From Marinobacter alexandrii (GTDB lineage: Bacteria; Bacteroidota; Bacteroidia; Cytophagales; Cyclobacteriaceae): a stretch of 64,000 bases of DNA. Within the stretch, counting starts at the first letter, position 1. Each line of letters starts with the position of its first letter. A model generated the notes under the pieces. It was not told the DNA's origin. It ran no database searches and was given only the letters and a program-made list of their open reading frames with translations. The stretch covers positions 124,001 to 188,000 of the forward strand of contig JBDWTN010000007.1 of the NCBI GenBank assembly GCA_039984955.1, in the 5' to 3' direction. Shown here piece after piece: positions 33,963 through 42,589 of this stretch. A program made the position numbers and the translations under genes.

Positions 33963-34557
33963 TTCCAAAAATCGTATCAATGATAACTTTCGCTGCTAGT
34001 CTACTGCCTTTAGGTGAAGGATGAAATCCATCTGATCCATAAAGTGAATAGTCTTTTTGGCTTTCGAAGTAATCTTTCCATACCTCTCCTACCGGGCATA
34101 AAATTGCGTCATTTTGAGTAGCTACTTCTCTATGATTTCTAATAACTCCATCAAATGTGTAATAATACGTTTGAGATGGCCAGACCATAAAAAAGACTAA
34201 TTGAGTGCCGTTCTGCTTGCAAAGCATTTTTAGTGTTTTCCCACTTTCCAAAAGCATTCTTCTCCCTTCTTCTTGTGATGAAGGTCCCTGCTGCACAATT
34301 ACATAGTCAAATTTTCCATTTCTTATACGCTTTTGTACTTCGCCATCCTTCAGGTGATCAACTAAAGCATAGTTTGGGTAAGCCAACATTGTATTTTTTA
34401 ACTTAATCCCTCTGATCTTCGCTTCATTGCTGACAAGCTCTGGTAAATTGTTAGTGTAGGTAAGACTATTTCCTACAAAGAGGATTTTTTGAATCCCCTG
34501 AGCTAGACATCCTTCAAATAGGAACAAGTAGACTAACGATAAAAAAAAGTGTTTCAT
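33955..34557 (-). CDS. SGNH/GDSL-type hydrolase, secreted
   Basis: 200 residues with a signal peptide (SLVYLFLFEGCLAQG; the Cys within it is not in a good lipobox, so it may be cleaved by signal peptidase I). Block I is FVGNSLTYTNNLPELV with the catalytic Ser; block V is GSDGFHPSPKGSRLAAKV with catalytic Asp and His. The middle contains FDYVIVQQGPSSQEEGRRML (block III-like, Q in place of Asn) and LVFFMVWPSQTYYY. Such enzymes cleave esters of sugars or lipids in the periplasm or outside. Overlaps doxX by eight bases, so one unit; substrate unknown. Confidence 0.87.
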   Translation of the reverse strand: MKHFFLSLVYLFLFEGCLAQGIQKILFVGNSLTYTNNLPELVSNEAKIRGIKLKNTMLAYPNYALVDHLKDGEVQKRIRNGKFDYVIVQQGPSSQEEGRRMLLESGKTLKMLCKQNGTQLVFFMVWPSQTYYYTFDGVIRNHREVATQNDAILCPVGEVWKDYFESQKDYSLYGSDGFHPSPKGSRLAAKVIIDTIFGNE

Positions 34558-34762
34558 CTTTCAACCAAAACAATGGTAAAGTTGATGACCCTACATAACT
34601 AAACAGGCAATTGCCTTGACTAATAAGAATGCATCAAATCCATTTATATGATGTGCAAAAAAGATCATTCAAAATTGCATGACCTGACTCTTCAGAATCT
34701 ATCAATGAATAATCTTTCTTAGCTAAGAGAATGAGTCTTAAATCACAATGCCAATCAAGGAC

Positions 34763-35233
34763 TTACTCGAATAGCATTCCTTTTAAATCTGCTGGGGAGT
34801 AATTAATCGACTTTAAAGTTTTATTGTCTCCGACTCGATACACAAGCCACTTACCATCACGTTCTTCATAGAATGCATCTGTATCTTTTTCCGTTTTATA
34901 GTGATCCACTGTCTTTTTTGCCTCTTCCTCAGTTTCGCAGGCCTTACTCATATTGGATCGTTGAACCTCATTGAATAGCTTCCCAAATTTTTCACCCATT
35001 CCGAATTCTAAGATCGCTCCCGATAAAACATATTGAATATCACAAAGTGCATCTGCAATTTCTACGAGATCTTTATCGTCTATTGCTTCTTGGAGCTCCT
35101 TAAGCTCTTCAGCAATTAAGGATATACGCAACTTACACCTGTCTTCTGATGGAATCTGTGGTTCTTCAAGAACTGGATGGCGAAAGGTTTTATGAAATTC
35201 AGCTACTTGATTTAGTGGGTCAATCTTATCCAT
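34763..35233 (-). CDS. MazG-like nucleoside triphosphate pyrophosphohydrolase
   Basis: 156 residues, all-alpha NTP-PPase superfamily. The metal site is visible as LIAEELKELQEAIDDKD followed by LVEIADALCDIQYVL, the ExxE...ExxD pattern that binds Mg. Members hydrolyse NTPs or dNTPs to NMP and pyrophosphate, often to clean modified nucleotides. After the domain, residues 105-156 (KKTVDHYKTEKDTDAFYEER, then WLVYRVGDNKTLKSINYSPA) form a C-terminal extension found in related proteins of Bacteroidota. The start overlaps the end of the MetS-like gene by eight bases, so it is the third gene of a coupled unit with the transporter; a functional reason is not evident. Confidence 0.88.
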   Translation of the reverse strand: MDKIDPLNQVAEFHKTFRHPVLEEPQIPSEDRCKLRISLIAEELKELQEAIDDKDLVEIADALCDIQYVLSGAILEFGMGEKFGKLFNEVQRSNMSKACETEEEAKKTVDHYKTEKDTDAFYEERDGKWLVYRVGDNKTLKSINYSPADLKGMLFE

Positions 35234-35336
35234 TGATGTCTTTTTCTTTTCTTATTGCTTTAGTTAAAAAATATACAAATCCTCCCATCACCATTGATAG
35301 GATTATGATCATACTTATGATTGCTCCAGTGCTCAT
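35226..35336 (-). CDS. MetS-like small subunit of an NSS transporter
   Basis: 36 residues: a single membrane helix (AIISMIIILSMVMGGFVYFL) preceded by MSTG and followed by a basic end (TKAIRKEKDING). The ATG at 35336 overlaps the TGA stop of the NSS transporter (ATGA), and the end overlaps the MazG-like start by eight bases, an arrangement that implies translational coupling on both sides. In Corynebacterium the transporter MetP needs a small membrane protein MetS, and short single-helix proteins right after NSS genes are widely annotated as MetS. The assignment rests on this position, the length and the helix; not tested. Helix-forming residues and downstream basic residues fit a Nin topology. 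Confidence 0.8.
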   Translation of the reverse strand: MSTGAIISMIIILSMVMGGFVYFLTKAIRKEKDING

Positions 35337-36817
35337 GACTTTACAAATTTCTTGTATAGATATCCATTTAATATCAATCCAGCAATGATTACGATCCCCC
35401 ACTGAGTGATCGTGGAAGCATTGCTATAAACTCCAAATAAATCCCATTGCCCTTCCTCATTAAACCATGTAGCACTGTAATCTTGAGACAGCCACCAATA
35501 TATTAGGAAAACCCCTACAGCAATATTGGTGAATATCGCAAATCTGAAAAAGCTAGATGGAAGAATCATATCAGATCCTACATCGATATTTTGTTCTTTG
35601 AATTTCACAGGGTTATTCATAGCTACAGCAATCAATATGAATAGTCCAGTAACTATCAATCCTACACCCCAAACCCAATCCTGATTTGAGAAAAAATCCA
35701 AAGACCAGGCTGATGGGAATCCAAATACTACAAAGCAGACAATGACAATAACCAATGTATTCTTTTTGGTGATATTGAGATCCGCAACATTTTGAAGAAA
35801 TAGCTCAATCATAGGAAGTAAAGAACTAAAAGCCGCAACAAACAAGGCTAGAAAAAATAACACAGACAAGTAGTCCCCTCCAGGAACATTTGCGAAGAGC
35901 ATTGGGATAATGGTAAATGTTAATGCCTGATTACCTGTTTGTAAGAAGGTAATCGCTTCTGTATCTGATGCAGATAAAGCGAAAACAGCTGGGATTATCG
36001 CCATACCTGAAAGTAATGAAGCTGTATTATTTCCAAACGCTCCAATAAAAGTATTGAGTGTTACGTCTTCATTGTCTCGTGAAAATGCAGAAAGTGTCAT
36101 CATTAATCCCCAACCAGCTCCCGTACTCCAAGCTGACTGAGAGAGTGCTTCGATCCAAATAGTAGGATTACTAAAAAGCGACCAATCAATTGCGAACATA
36201 TACTCGAGACCTCTTATTCCTCCCTCCATATTCAACGAAACAAACACGATAACCACTAGAAGGATAAACAAGCTTGGTATCAGTAATTTATTGGCTTTTT
36301 CAAGTCCATTTTTAACCCCTCTAATAAGAATTATAACAGCTAAAAAAATCACACATATGTAGACAATGACGGTAGTCCAATCACGGTTTGATATTCCATT
36401 CCAAAAATTTGTTAAGTAGTCAGGGTTTGACTGAAGTGTTTCAAGAAGTGTCTCTGTCTTAAAGATGTTACCAACTGAAAATGTGAGATATCTAAAAGAC
36501 CAGGCTGTAACAATTGCATAGTAGAAGGCAATTCCTAATGTGCAAATAGTAATAAAGAACCCCATCCAGGTATACTTCTTACCTGCAAATCGCGCGAAAC
36601 TTCCTATAACTCCACTTTTAAATTTCTTACCAATTGCAAACTCAGAGAGTAATAAAGGAATTGACCAAATAAATAGGAAAAGTATCCAAAGGAGAATGAA
36701 GGATCCACCATACTGACCTGCCAGCCTGGGAAATCGCCAAAGGTTGCCCGCGCCAATAGCCATACCTAATGCAGCTAAAACAATACCCCAGCGATTACTA
36801 AACTGTTCTTTACTCAT
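35333..36817 (-). CDS. Sodium-dependent (NSS family) transporter
   Basis: 494 residues with 11 or 12 membrane helices in the LeuT fold. The first helix has the unwound sodium and substrate site GMAIGAGNLWRFPRLAGQYGG (positions about 17-37 in the protein); helix 2 has LLLSEFAIGK; helix 6 has the serine/glycine-rich bend ALSQSAWSTGAGWGLMMTL, and helix 8 has SSLLPMIELF. Substrates of this group are amino acids or related compounds, moved with sodium; none can be told for certain. It is the first gene of a three-gene unit with a MetS-like peptide and a MazG-like hydrolase. Upstream is an inverted repeat and a -7 box. Confidence 0.93.
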   Translation of the reverse strand: MSKEQFSNRWGIVLAALGMAIGAGNLWRFPRLAGQYGGSFILLWILFLFIWSIPLLLSEFAIGKKFKSGVIGSFARFAGKKYTWMGFFITICTLGIAFYYAIVTAWSFRYLTFSVGNIFKTETLLETLQSNPDYLTNFWNGISNRDWTTVIVYICVIFLAVIILIRGVKNGLEKANKLLIPSLFILLVVIVFVSLNMEGGIRGLEYMFAIDWSLFSNPTIWIEALSQSAWSTGAGWGLMMTLSAFSRDNEDVTLNTFIGAFGNNTASLLSGMAIIPAVFALSASDTEAITFLQTGNQALTFTIIPMLFANVPGGDYLSVLFFLALFVAAFSSLLPMIELFLQNVADLNITKKNTLVIVIVCFVVFGFPSAWSLDFFSNQDWVWGVGLIVTGLFILIAVAMNNPVKFKEQNIDVGSDMILPSSFFRFAIFTNIAVGVFLIYWWLSQDYSATWFNEEGQWDLFGVYSNASTITQWGIVIIAGLILNGYLYKKFVKS

Positions 36818-36847
36818 AAATGACTTTTTGCGAATTGCGAATCTGTC

Positions 36848-36855
36848 AAATATAT
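36848..36855 (-). promoter_or_regulatory. Candidate -7 box of the NSS transporter
   Basis: TATATTTG on the minus strand matches TAnnTTTG and lies 31 bases before the ATG at 36817, leaving a leader of about 24 bases. No TTG lies 20 bases upstream; the inverted repeat at 36877-36901 occupies that place. Confidence 0.5.
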
Positions 36856-36876
36856 GTAAAGTTTATCACGTCGTTT

Positions 36877-36901
36877 ATACCCTTTTTCATAAAGGGTATA
36901 T
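36877..36901. promoter_or_regulatory. Inverted repeat upstream of the NSS transporter
   Basis: TATACCCTTT (36877-36886) and AAAGGGTATA (36892-36901) are perfect 10-base arms around TTCAT. It sits just upstream of the -7 box. It lacks a T run, so it looks more like an operator than a terminator of the upstream permease gene. Confidence 0.5.
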
Positions 36902-36942
36902 CCCGTGGAAGAGCTCTATATAGGATGAACCGAAAAACTGAA

Positions 36943-39399
36943 TTATTCGTCCTTCAAAGTAGTGGCTGGATTGATTAACGCTGTAGATATTGTACGGTGA
37001 CTGACCGTTATGACAGCAACAACTAACGTAGCTATAAAGGCTAATGCAAAGAAACCAGCCCCCATTTCTATTCTAAATTCATAATCATTTAGCCACTCAT
37101 TCAGTACCAGATATGCTGCCGGTGCAGCAATAACAAAAGCAACAATTACCAGTATTAAAACTTCGAATGTAAACTTGCTAATAATGCTCATCACGGATGC
37201 TCCCAATACTTTTCTGATGCCCACCTCCTTAGTTCTATTAGCTGAAATGAATGCAATCAGTCCGTAGAGTCCTAAGCAGCCGATAATGATAGAAACTGCT
37301 GAGAAAGTAGTCATTAGGGTTGCTATGCTCTTCTCTCTCTCATAGTTTTCTGCCAGTTCTTCATCAAAAAACTGCCAGTTCTTCACAAACTCAGGATACA
37401 CTTGCTCCCACACATTTTCAAAGTGCGTAATTGCTGTTTTAACATTTGCTCCTTCTCTTGTCTTATATGCTACTTCATAGAATACATCAGGATCATTTAA
37501 TATGACGATATATTGAAATCCTTCGCTTAGATTTTGTGAATGAAAATCTTTCATTACTCCTACAATATTCAGTTCCAACCCTCTCCAACCAGAAGTCAAT
37601 TTTTCTTCCAATGCTGCATTATAATTATCATTAAAGCCCATCAGGTTAGCAATTTGTTCATTGATAACCACATCAATTATACGCTTTCCATTTGCAGTCT
37701 CCTTAATAGTGTCACTTCTACGAATATTTCTTCCTTCAAGTAACTCCAAGCCATATAAACTCACATAGTCTTCATCGGCTACTTTAAAACTTGCATTGTA
37801 GGAATCCTCAGATTCAAGTGGCGGATAGTTGAAATTGGAATGAGAGTTAGAATTTCCTGTTGGAGAGCTTAGTGAAAATGATACCAACTGTATGGAAGGG
37901 TCTTCTAACATCATTCTTTTGAAGCGTTCATTCTTAGTTTGATTTCGTTCTGGTAAATAACTCTTGATAATCGCTTCTTTTTCGAAACCTAAATCTTTAT
38001 CTAAGAAATAGTTCATCTGCGCAGAAATGATCACTGTTCCAATGATCAAAAATTGAGAGATGGTAAATTGAGCAACTACGAGTGCTTTCCTTAAATTCAA
38101 TCCTCCAGAATGATTCTTTGCGGTAATCTTACTTTTCAATGCCTTCACCGTATTCATATTACTTAAAAGAATAGATGGGTAAAAGCCTGAAAGGAAGCTC
38201 ACAAGAACAAGTAATAAAGCCAAAAATCCTATGGTCTCAAATCCATTAAAAAGATCGAGCGATAAGCGACTACCGACTACATCTTCCAATCGGATAAACA
38301 AAAATTCTGCAATCGCCAGTGAGCAGAATAAAGCTATTAAGGTTATAAGAGTGATTTCAGTAAAAAACTGAACTACCAATTGAGTGGAATAACCACCAAT
38401 TGCCTTTCGTATTCCAATTTCTTTCGATCGATTCGCAGCTTGGGCTGTGGCCAGGTTAATAAAATTGATACATGCCGTTAATACAAGAAACAAAGCAATA
38501 ACTGCCAAAGCTTTCGTTAATGCTGCAGGTGTAGAATATGCGTAGCTACCATAGTCTTCATCATAATGAATATCTGACAATGGCTGAACCACAAATCTGG
38601 TTTTTTCTGAAGCTCCTTCATCATAGTATTTCTCAACAAAGTCAATAAGTTTTGTATTCATTGCCTCTGGATCAAAGGTGTCACCCACAAGAAAGTAGGT
38701 GTTTGTACTTGAACTGGTTGAGTTCCATTCTTTGCCTTCGTTGTAGTAAGGATTAGACTTTGCTTGCCCGCTGTATTCACACAAAATCGTGAATGGGAAG
38801 TTCGTGGCTTCAACAGGATCTTCAATCACTCCTACCACTTTCACATCTAATAGATTCCCTAGATTAAAATCCATTCCCATGGCCTCCGCCTCATTTCCTT
38901 CTTCTAATCCGAACAATTTTCTAGCCTCCGACCCTGAAATAACACCGGTGTTTGGTTCTGTTAATGCTGTTTTTTTATCTCCCGCAATAAAATCCACAGA
39001 AAAAATGTTGAAAAAAGCATTTTCTGTGTAGACAATTCCTTCCTCCAAAAGGAATTTATTCAGGTTATCACCATCTCGCACATTCACTTGATCACCATAA
39101 ACATAATGAGTACGAACCACCTCTAAGATATCTGGGTAGTCCTCCTGGAGCGCAGGACCTACTGGATGCGGGTTACCTGCTCCTTTACTTATGTCATTAG
39201 GTCTAATATTGTTACGAACTACTCGATAGATATTCGAATAATTTTCTTGATGCTCATCAAAGCTATTCTCGAACGATATCACTTTAAAAATCACAAGAGC
39301 ACATCCAATACCAAGGGCAAGTCCAACAATGTTGAGAATGGTATAAACCTTATTTCTTGACAGGTTTCTAAGTGCGGTTTTAAAATAGTTCTTGAACAT
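36943..39399 (-). CDS. ABC transporter permease, FtsX/MacB type
   Basis: 818 residues. Starts with MFKNYFKTALRNLSRNKVYT, the opening seen in the lineage's FtsX-type permeases, but has no PadR-linked prefix domain, unlike the two at the left end. First helix TILNIVGLALGIGCALVIF near 18-36; FtsX module 1 near 285-415 with RSKEIGIRKAIGGYS; FtsX module 2 near 690-810 with RTKEVGIRKVLGAS; ends NPATTLKDE. Between lie two periplasmic MacB core domains. No ATPase or regulator is adjacent. Such proteins export or transmit a mechanical signal; the substrate is unknown. It is separated from the NSS gene by 125 bases. Confidence 0.92.
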   Translation of the reverse strand: MFKNYFKTALRNLSRNKVYTILNIVGLALGIGCALVIFKVISFENSFDEHQENYSNIYRVVRNNIRPNDISKGAGNPHPVGPALQEDYPDILEVVRTHYVYGDQVNVRDGDNLNKFLLEEGIVYTENAFFNIFSVDFIAGDKKTALTEPNTGVISGSEARKLFGLEEGNEAEAMGMDFNLGNLLDVKVVGVIEDPVEATNFPFTILCEYSGQAKSNPYYNEGKEWNSTSSSTNTYFLVGDTFDPEAMNTKLIDFVEKYYDEGASEKTRFVVQPLSDIHYDEDYGSYAYSTPAALTKALAVIALFLVLTACINFINLATAQAANRSKEIGIRKAIGGYSTQLVVQFFTEITLITLIALFCSLAIAEFLFIRLEDVVGSRLSLDLFNGFETIGFLALLLVLVSFLSGFYPSILLSNMNTVKALKSKITAKNHSGGLNLRKALVVAQFTISQFLIIGTVIISAQMNYFLDKDLGFEKEAIIKSYLPERNQTKNERFKRMMLEDPSIQLVSFSLSSPTGNSNSHSNFNYPPLESEDSYNASFKVADEDYVSLYGLELLEGRNIRRSDTIKETANGKRIIDVVINEQIANLMGFNDNYNAALEEKLTSGWRGLELNIVGVMKDFHSQNLSEGFQYIVILNDPDVFYEVAYKTREGANVKTAITHFENVWEQVYPEFVKNWQFFDEELAENYEREKSIATLMTTFSAVSIIIGCLGLYGLIAFISANRTKEVGIRKVLGASVMSIISKFTFEVLILVIVAFVIAAPAAYLVLNEWLNDYEFRIEMGAGFFALAFIATLVVAVITVSHRTISTALINPATTLKDE

Positions 39400-39463
39400 G
39401 GATCTATCTGTTTTGTGTTACTAGCGGCAAAATCATGCCATTTTAGTTAACTCCTTGATAGAC

Positions 39464-39508
39464 AAAAAAATACACCTGACTTAACACTATGAAGTGAAGC
39501 CAGGTGTA
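39464..39508 (-). terminator. Terminator of the OPT transporter gene
   Basis: On the minus strand TACACCTG (39508-39501) pairs with CAGGTGTA (39478-39471), with a further inner stem, and is followed by a run of seven T. Confidence 0.75.
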
Positions 39509-39535
39509 CACCTAATTCGTTCGTAATTGAACAGT

Positions 39536-41515
39536 TTAATCTTTTTCTTTGGATACTTTTACTACTGATCTATAAATGAAAAATATGATCGCTGCGAAGA
39601 TGATTAACCCTGGCCAACTAGAGGATTCTTCAAGAATTCTCATGGAGTTTGGATCACCTCCGGACTTCATTATTCCTACAGTCAATCCAGCACCAAGAAT
39701 TCCCATTAGTGCTTCTCCAGTGATTAACCCAGAAGCTAGTAGTAATCCTGCATTATTTCCTCTTTCTACATTTTTATTACCCTTAGTAGCTTTGGTTAGA
39801 AAGTATGCCAGTACTCCTCCTACAAAGATTGATGAATCCAGCTCAAATGGAAGATATAGTCCTACGGCTACTGCCAAAACTGGCATTCTGAAATTAGATT
39901 CCTTAGATTTTAAGTACTGATCAATTAAGATGATAGCAACAGCAATTCCCGCTCCAACATATATGATATTCCATGGTAAGCCACCGCTAAAAATCCCTTG
40001 AGCAACACTCATCATCAATGTTGCCTGAGGAGCGGCAAGTGATTCTGGATGCTCAGGCGTAGGCGCTCCAATGCCGTTTCCAATTAATAGAATGTTTAGT
40101 ACAAGTGGAATTACCAATGCTCCGGCTACCACTCCCACTACTTGCATTATTTGTTGCTTATATGGAGTAGCTCCCAATACATGCCCAGCTTTTAAGTCTT
40201 GCATATTATCTCCTGCAATAGCAGCCGCACAGCATACAACAGCTCCAATTAAAATCGCTCCAGCTGCACCTGACAACTCATTGCCAGTTCCCATTAAGGT
40301 CAGCAATAAAATAGAAGCGAATAGAATCGTTGCGATAGTTACTCCGGAAATTGGATTATTTGAGCTTCCTACTAAACCGGCCATATATCCAGCAACGGCA
40401 GCAAAAAGGAAACCAGCTACGACCATGATAAGTGTCATGGTGATACTTACGGTAACATCGCTAATTGCTGATAAGTAAATCATGAAAATGGGAACAACGA
40501 GTACTCCGATACCAATAAGTACCCAAGACATAGGCGTATCCATTTCTGTTCTTATCTGATCTCTCATTGAAGTCCCACCAGATTTGAATGCTTGAAGACC
40601 CGCCTTAAATGCTGTACCCAGTGAGTTTGCAAGGCTCATTAGAGCCCAAAGTCCTCCTACTACCATTGCTCCAACACCTAAGTATCTCATCTTAGCACTC
40701 CAGAGTGCTCCACCAATGTTATCTGCATTTACATCACTTACGCTCGTGAATTTACCCAACTCAACAAGTTCAGCAGCAACTGATTCAAACCCATTCGTAC
40801 CTATATAAATAGGCATTCCAATCCACCATGTGATCACGCCTCCAAGGAATACTAAAAATGCAATATTAAGGCCTACAATGTAGCCTACTGCCACCAGAGC
40901 AGGTGATAGATTTAAACTGAAGTATCCATAAAATTTCTGGCCTACAAGAGTTGCTTTTTCAAAAAGTCCACTCCACAAATTGAATGTAGAATCTGCTAGT
41001 TTGAAAAGGCCTCCAAGTAACGAGCCCCAAACTAAATATTTCACGGACTTGCCTCCCTCTTCTCCTGTCTTTAATACTTCAGCTGTAGCAACTCCTTCTG
41101 GAAACTTCAAATTTTCCTCTACAATTAATGCTTTTCTAAGAGGTATGGTAAAGAGTATCCCTAAAACGCCTCCGCAAAGTGCGATTGCCATTGTTTCGAA
41201 ATAATTAAACTCTTCCCAGTATCCCATAATAACAAGAGCCGGAATAGTGAAAATAACACCTGCTGCTAGAGATTCTCCAGCGGATGCTGCTGTCTGTACA
41301 AGGTTGTTCTCAAGTATGTTAGAGTTTTTGAATACTTTCAATAGCGCCATTGAAATTACTGCTGCAGGAATTGAGGCTGACACAGTTAGTCCTGCAAACA
41401 ATCCGAAATAAGCATTGGCAGCAGAAAGCACCATTGATAAGACAGCACCAAGTAGTACAGCCTTAACAGTAATCTCTGGTAAACTTGTATTTGAATCAAT
41501 ATATGGTTTTTCCAT
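39536..41515 (-). CDS. Oligopeptide transporter, OPT family
   Basis: 659 residues, almost all hydrophobic, about 15-16 membrane helices. Marks of the bacterial OPT/YSL group: PEITVKAVLLGAVLSMVLSA, AANAYFGLFAGLTVSASIPA, AASAGESLAAGVIFTIPALV and GGVLGILFTIPLRKALIVEE, FPEGVATAEVLKTGEEGG in a cytoplasmic loop, and DNMQDLKAGHVLGATPYKQQ. Members import peptides or metal chelates with protons. The C-terminus is short and basic (YRSVVKVSKEKD). It stands alone between an FtsX-type permease and a DUF4097 protein, with terminators on both sides, so its expression is independent. The substrate cannot be told. Confidence 0.93.
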   Translation of the reverse strand: MEKPYIDSNTSLPEITVKAVLLGAVLSMVLSAANAYFGLFAGLTVSASIPAAVISMALLKVFKNSNILENNLVQTAASAGESLAAGVIFTIPALVIMGYWEEFNYFETMAIALCGGVLGILFTIPLRKALIVEENLKFPEGVATAEVLKTGEEGGKSVKYLVWGSLLGGLFKLADSTFNLWSGLFEKATLVGQKFYGYFSLNLSPALVAVGYIVGLNIAFLVFLGGVITWWIGMPIYIGTNGFESVAAELVELGKFTSVSDVNADNIGGALWSAKMRYLGVGAMVVGGLWALMSLANSLGTAFKAGLQAFKSGGTSMRDQIRTEMDTPMSWVLIGIGVLVVPIFMIYLSAISDVTVSITMTLIMVVAGFLFAAVAGYMAGLVGSSNNPISGVTIATILFASILLLTLMGTGNELSGAAGAILIGAVVCCAAAIAGDNMQDLKAGHVLGATPYKQQIMQVVGVVAGALVIPLVLNILLIGNGIGAPTPEHPESLAAPQATLMMSVAQGIFSGGLPWNIIYVGAGIAVAIILIDQYLKSKESNFRMPVLAVAVGLYLPFELDSSIFVGGVLAYFLTKATKGNKNVERGNNAGLLLASGLITGEALMGILGAGLTVGIMKSGGDPNSMRILEESSSWPGLIIFAAIIFFIYRSVVKVSKEKD

Positions 41516-41581
41516 TATGATAATTTTGGGTTAGGTTTTTAGTTGATCACTAACAAAAATGTCTATTTGCATCCATAAAAC

Positions 41582-41608
41582 AAAAAAGGGTAGCTATTAG
41601 CTACCCTT
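41582..41608 (-). terminator. Rho-independent terminator
   Basis: AAGGGTAGCT (41586-41595), loop ATT, AGCTACCCTT (41599-41608); on the minus strand followed by six T. It ends the DUF4097 gene. Confidence 0.88.
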
Positions 41609-41632
41609 ATCTATTTCCATAGTTATTTGAAA

Positions 41633-42541
41633 TCAATCATACTCTTGATCGCCACTGGACGTTGTACCTGTAACCTTGATACCTCCTCGACTAAGTACCA
41701 GTCGCTTTTCTCCAGATTTACTTCCTACTTCTAAGTCTCCTGAAGTTGCCGTTAGATCGAAGCTCAAATCATTCAGATCATTGACAAAATCAATTTCAAT
41801 ATTTCCTGAAGTAGCATTAAAATATGAGTTATCAGTTAACTCAATACCATAACCATCGATTTCGCCAGATGAAGTACGTGCTCTAAGGGCTCCAATTCCT
41901 TTTCTAAACTCTACATCACCTGAAGTTGCCTGAACTTCAATTTTTCCCTTAAATCCTGAAATAGTGATATCGCCAGAGCTGGCTCTTGTCTCAATATTTC
42001 CTTCGGTATTGTATAGTTTTTGATCGCCACTGGTTGATTCGATATCTGAATCACCTGTCAATCCATCTATTTCTATATCACCGCTGGAGGTCTCTACTTT
42101 CAGATTAGCAACGATACTTTTAAGTGTAATATCTCCGCTTGATGCTTCAATTCTTGACTCATTCGCACGCAGGTTTGCCACATTAACATCTCCCGACGAA
42201 TTATCGATATCTAATTTCACTCCATCTGTAATAGTCAAATCAATTCTGGATTCGGTTATCCGATAGTTCTTCCAACCACGATCAGTTTTTCTGTCTACTT
42301 TAATTACTAAAGTAGATCCAACAATGTCTGTTTCAAACCTATAATCTCCTTCATCGCCATTACCTGTGATCTCTCCTTTAAAGTATACACGATCTCCAGT
42401 ATTGACGTATACATCTACAAAAGATCCTTCGATTCTAACTTCGTTAACGTTTTCAGCTTCTAATTCAGCCTTGGCTAAAACATTTTGTGCGACTGACTCT
42501 AGAGAGATGAGTGCGAGAATTACAGCAATTGATTTCTTCAT
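41633..42541 (-). CDS. DUF4097-type secreted beta-solenoid protein
   Basis: 302 residues with a signal peptide (ALISLESVAQN). From about residue 108 the protein is built of short repeats with the core S-S-G-D: NSSGDVNVANL, ASSGDITLKSI, TSSGDIEIDGL, STSGDQKLYN, ASSGDITISGF, ATSGDVEFRKG, TSSGEIDGYGI, ATSGNIEIDF, ATSGDLEVGS and TSSGDQEYD. About ten repeats every 18-22 residues fit a beta-helix as in the DUF4097 adhesin-like domain. The protein is acidic and presumably sits in the periplasm or on the surface; role unknown. It is separated from prc by 48 bases on the same strand, so it may be transcribed with it. Confidence 0.87.
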   Translation of the reverse strand: MKKSIAVILALISLESVAQNVLAKAELEAENVNEVRIEGSFVDVYVNTGDRVYFKGEITGNGDEGDYRFETDIVGSTLVIKVDRKTDRGWKNYRITESRIDLTITDGVKLDIDNSSGDVNVANLRANESRIEASSGDITLKSIVANLKVETSSGDIEIDGLTGDSDIESTSGDQKLYNTEGNIETRASSGDITISGFKGKIEVQATSGDVEFRKGIGALRARTSSGEIDGYGIELTDNSYFNATSGNIEIDFVNDLNDLSFDLTATSGDLEVGSKSGEKRLVLSRGGIKVTGTTSSGDQEYD

Positions 42542-42589
42542 ACAAATAATATGTTTTTATTAAAGATGAAGATTTTTCCAAATAGTTGC

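Noticed and set aside
40071-40478. 135-codon open frame on the plus strand within the OPT transporter gene
   Set aside because: It is the antisense of a hydrophobic helical protein, and its proline/serine/alanine-rich translation with no ribosome-binding site is typical of such shadows.
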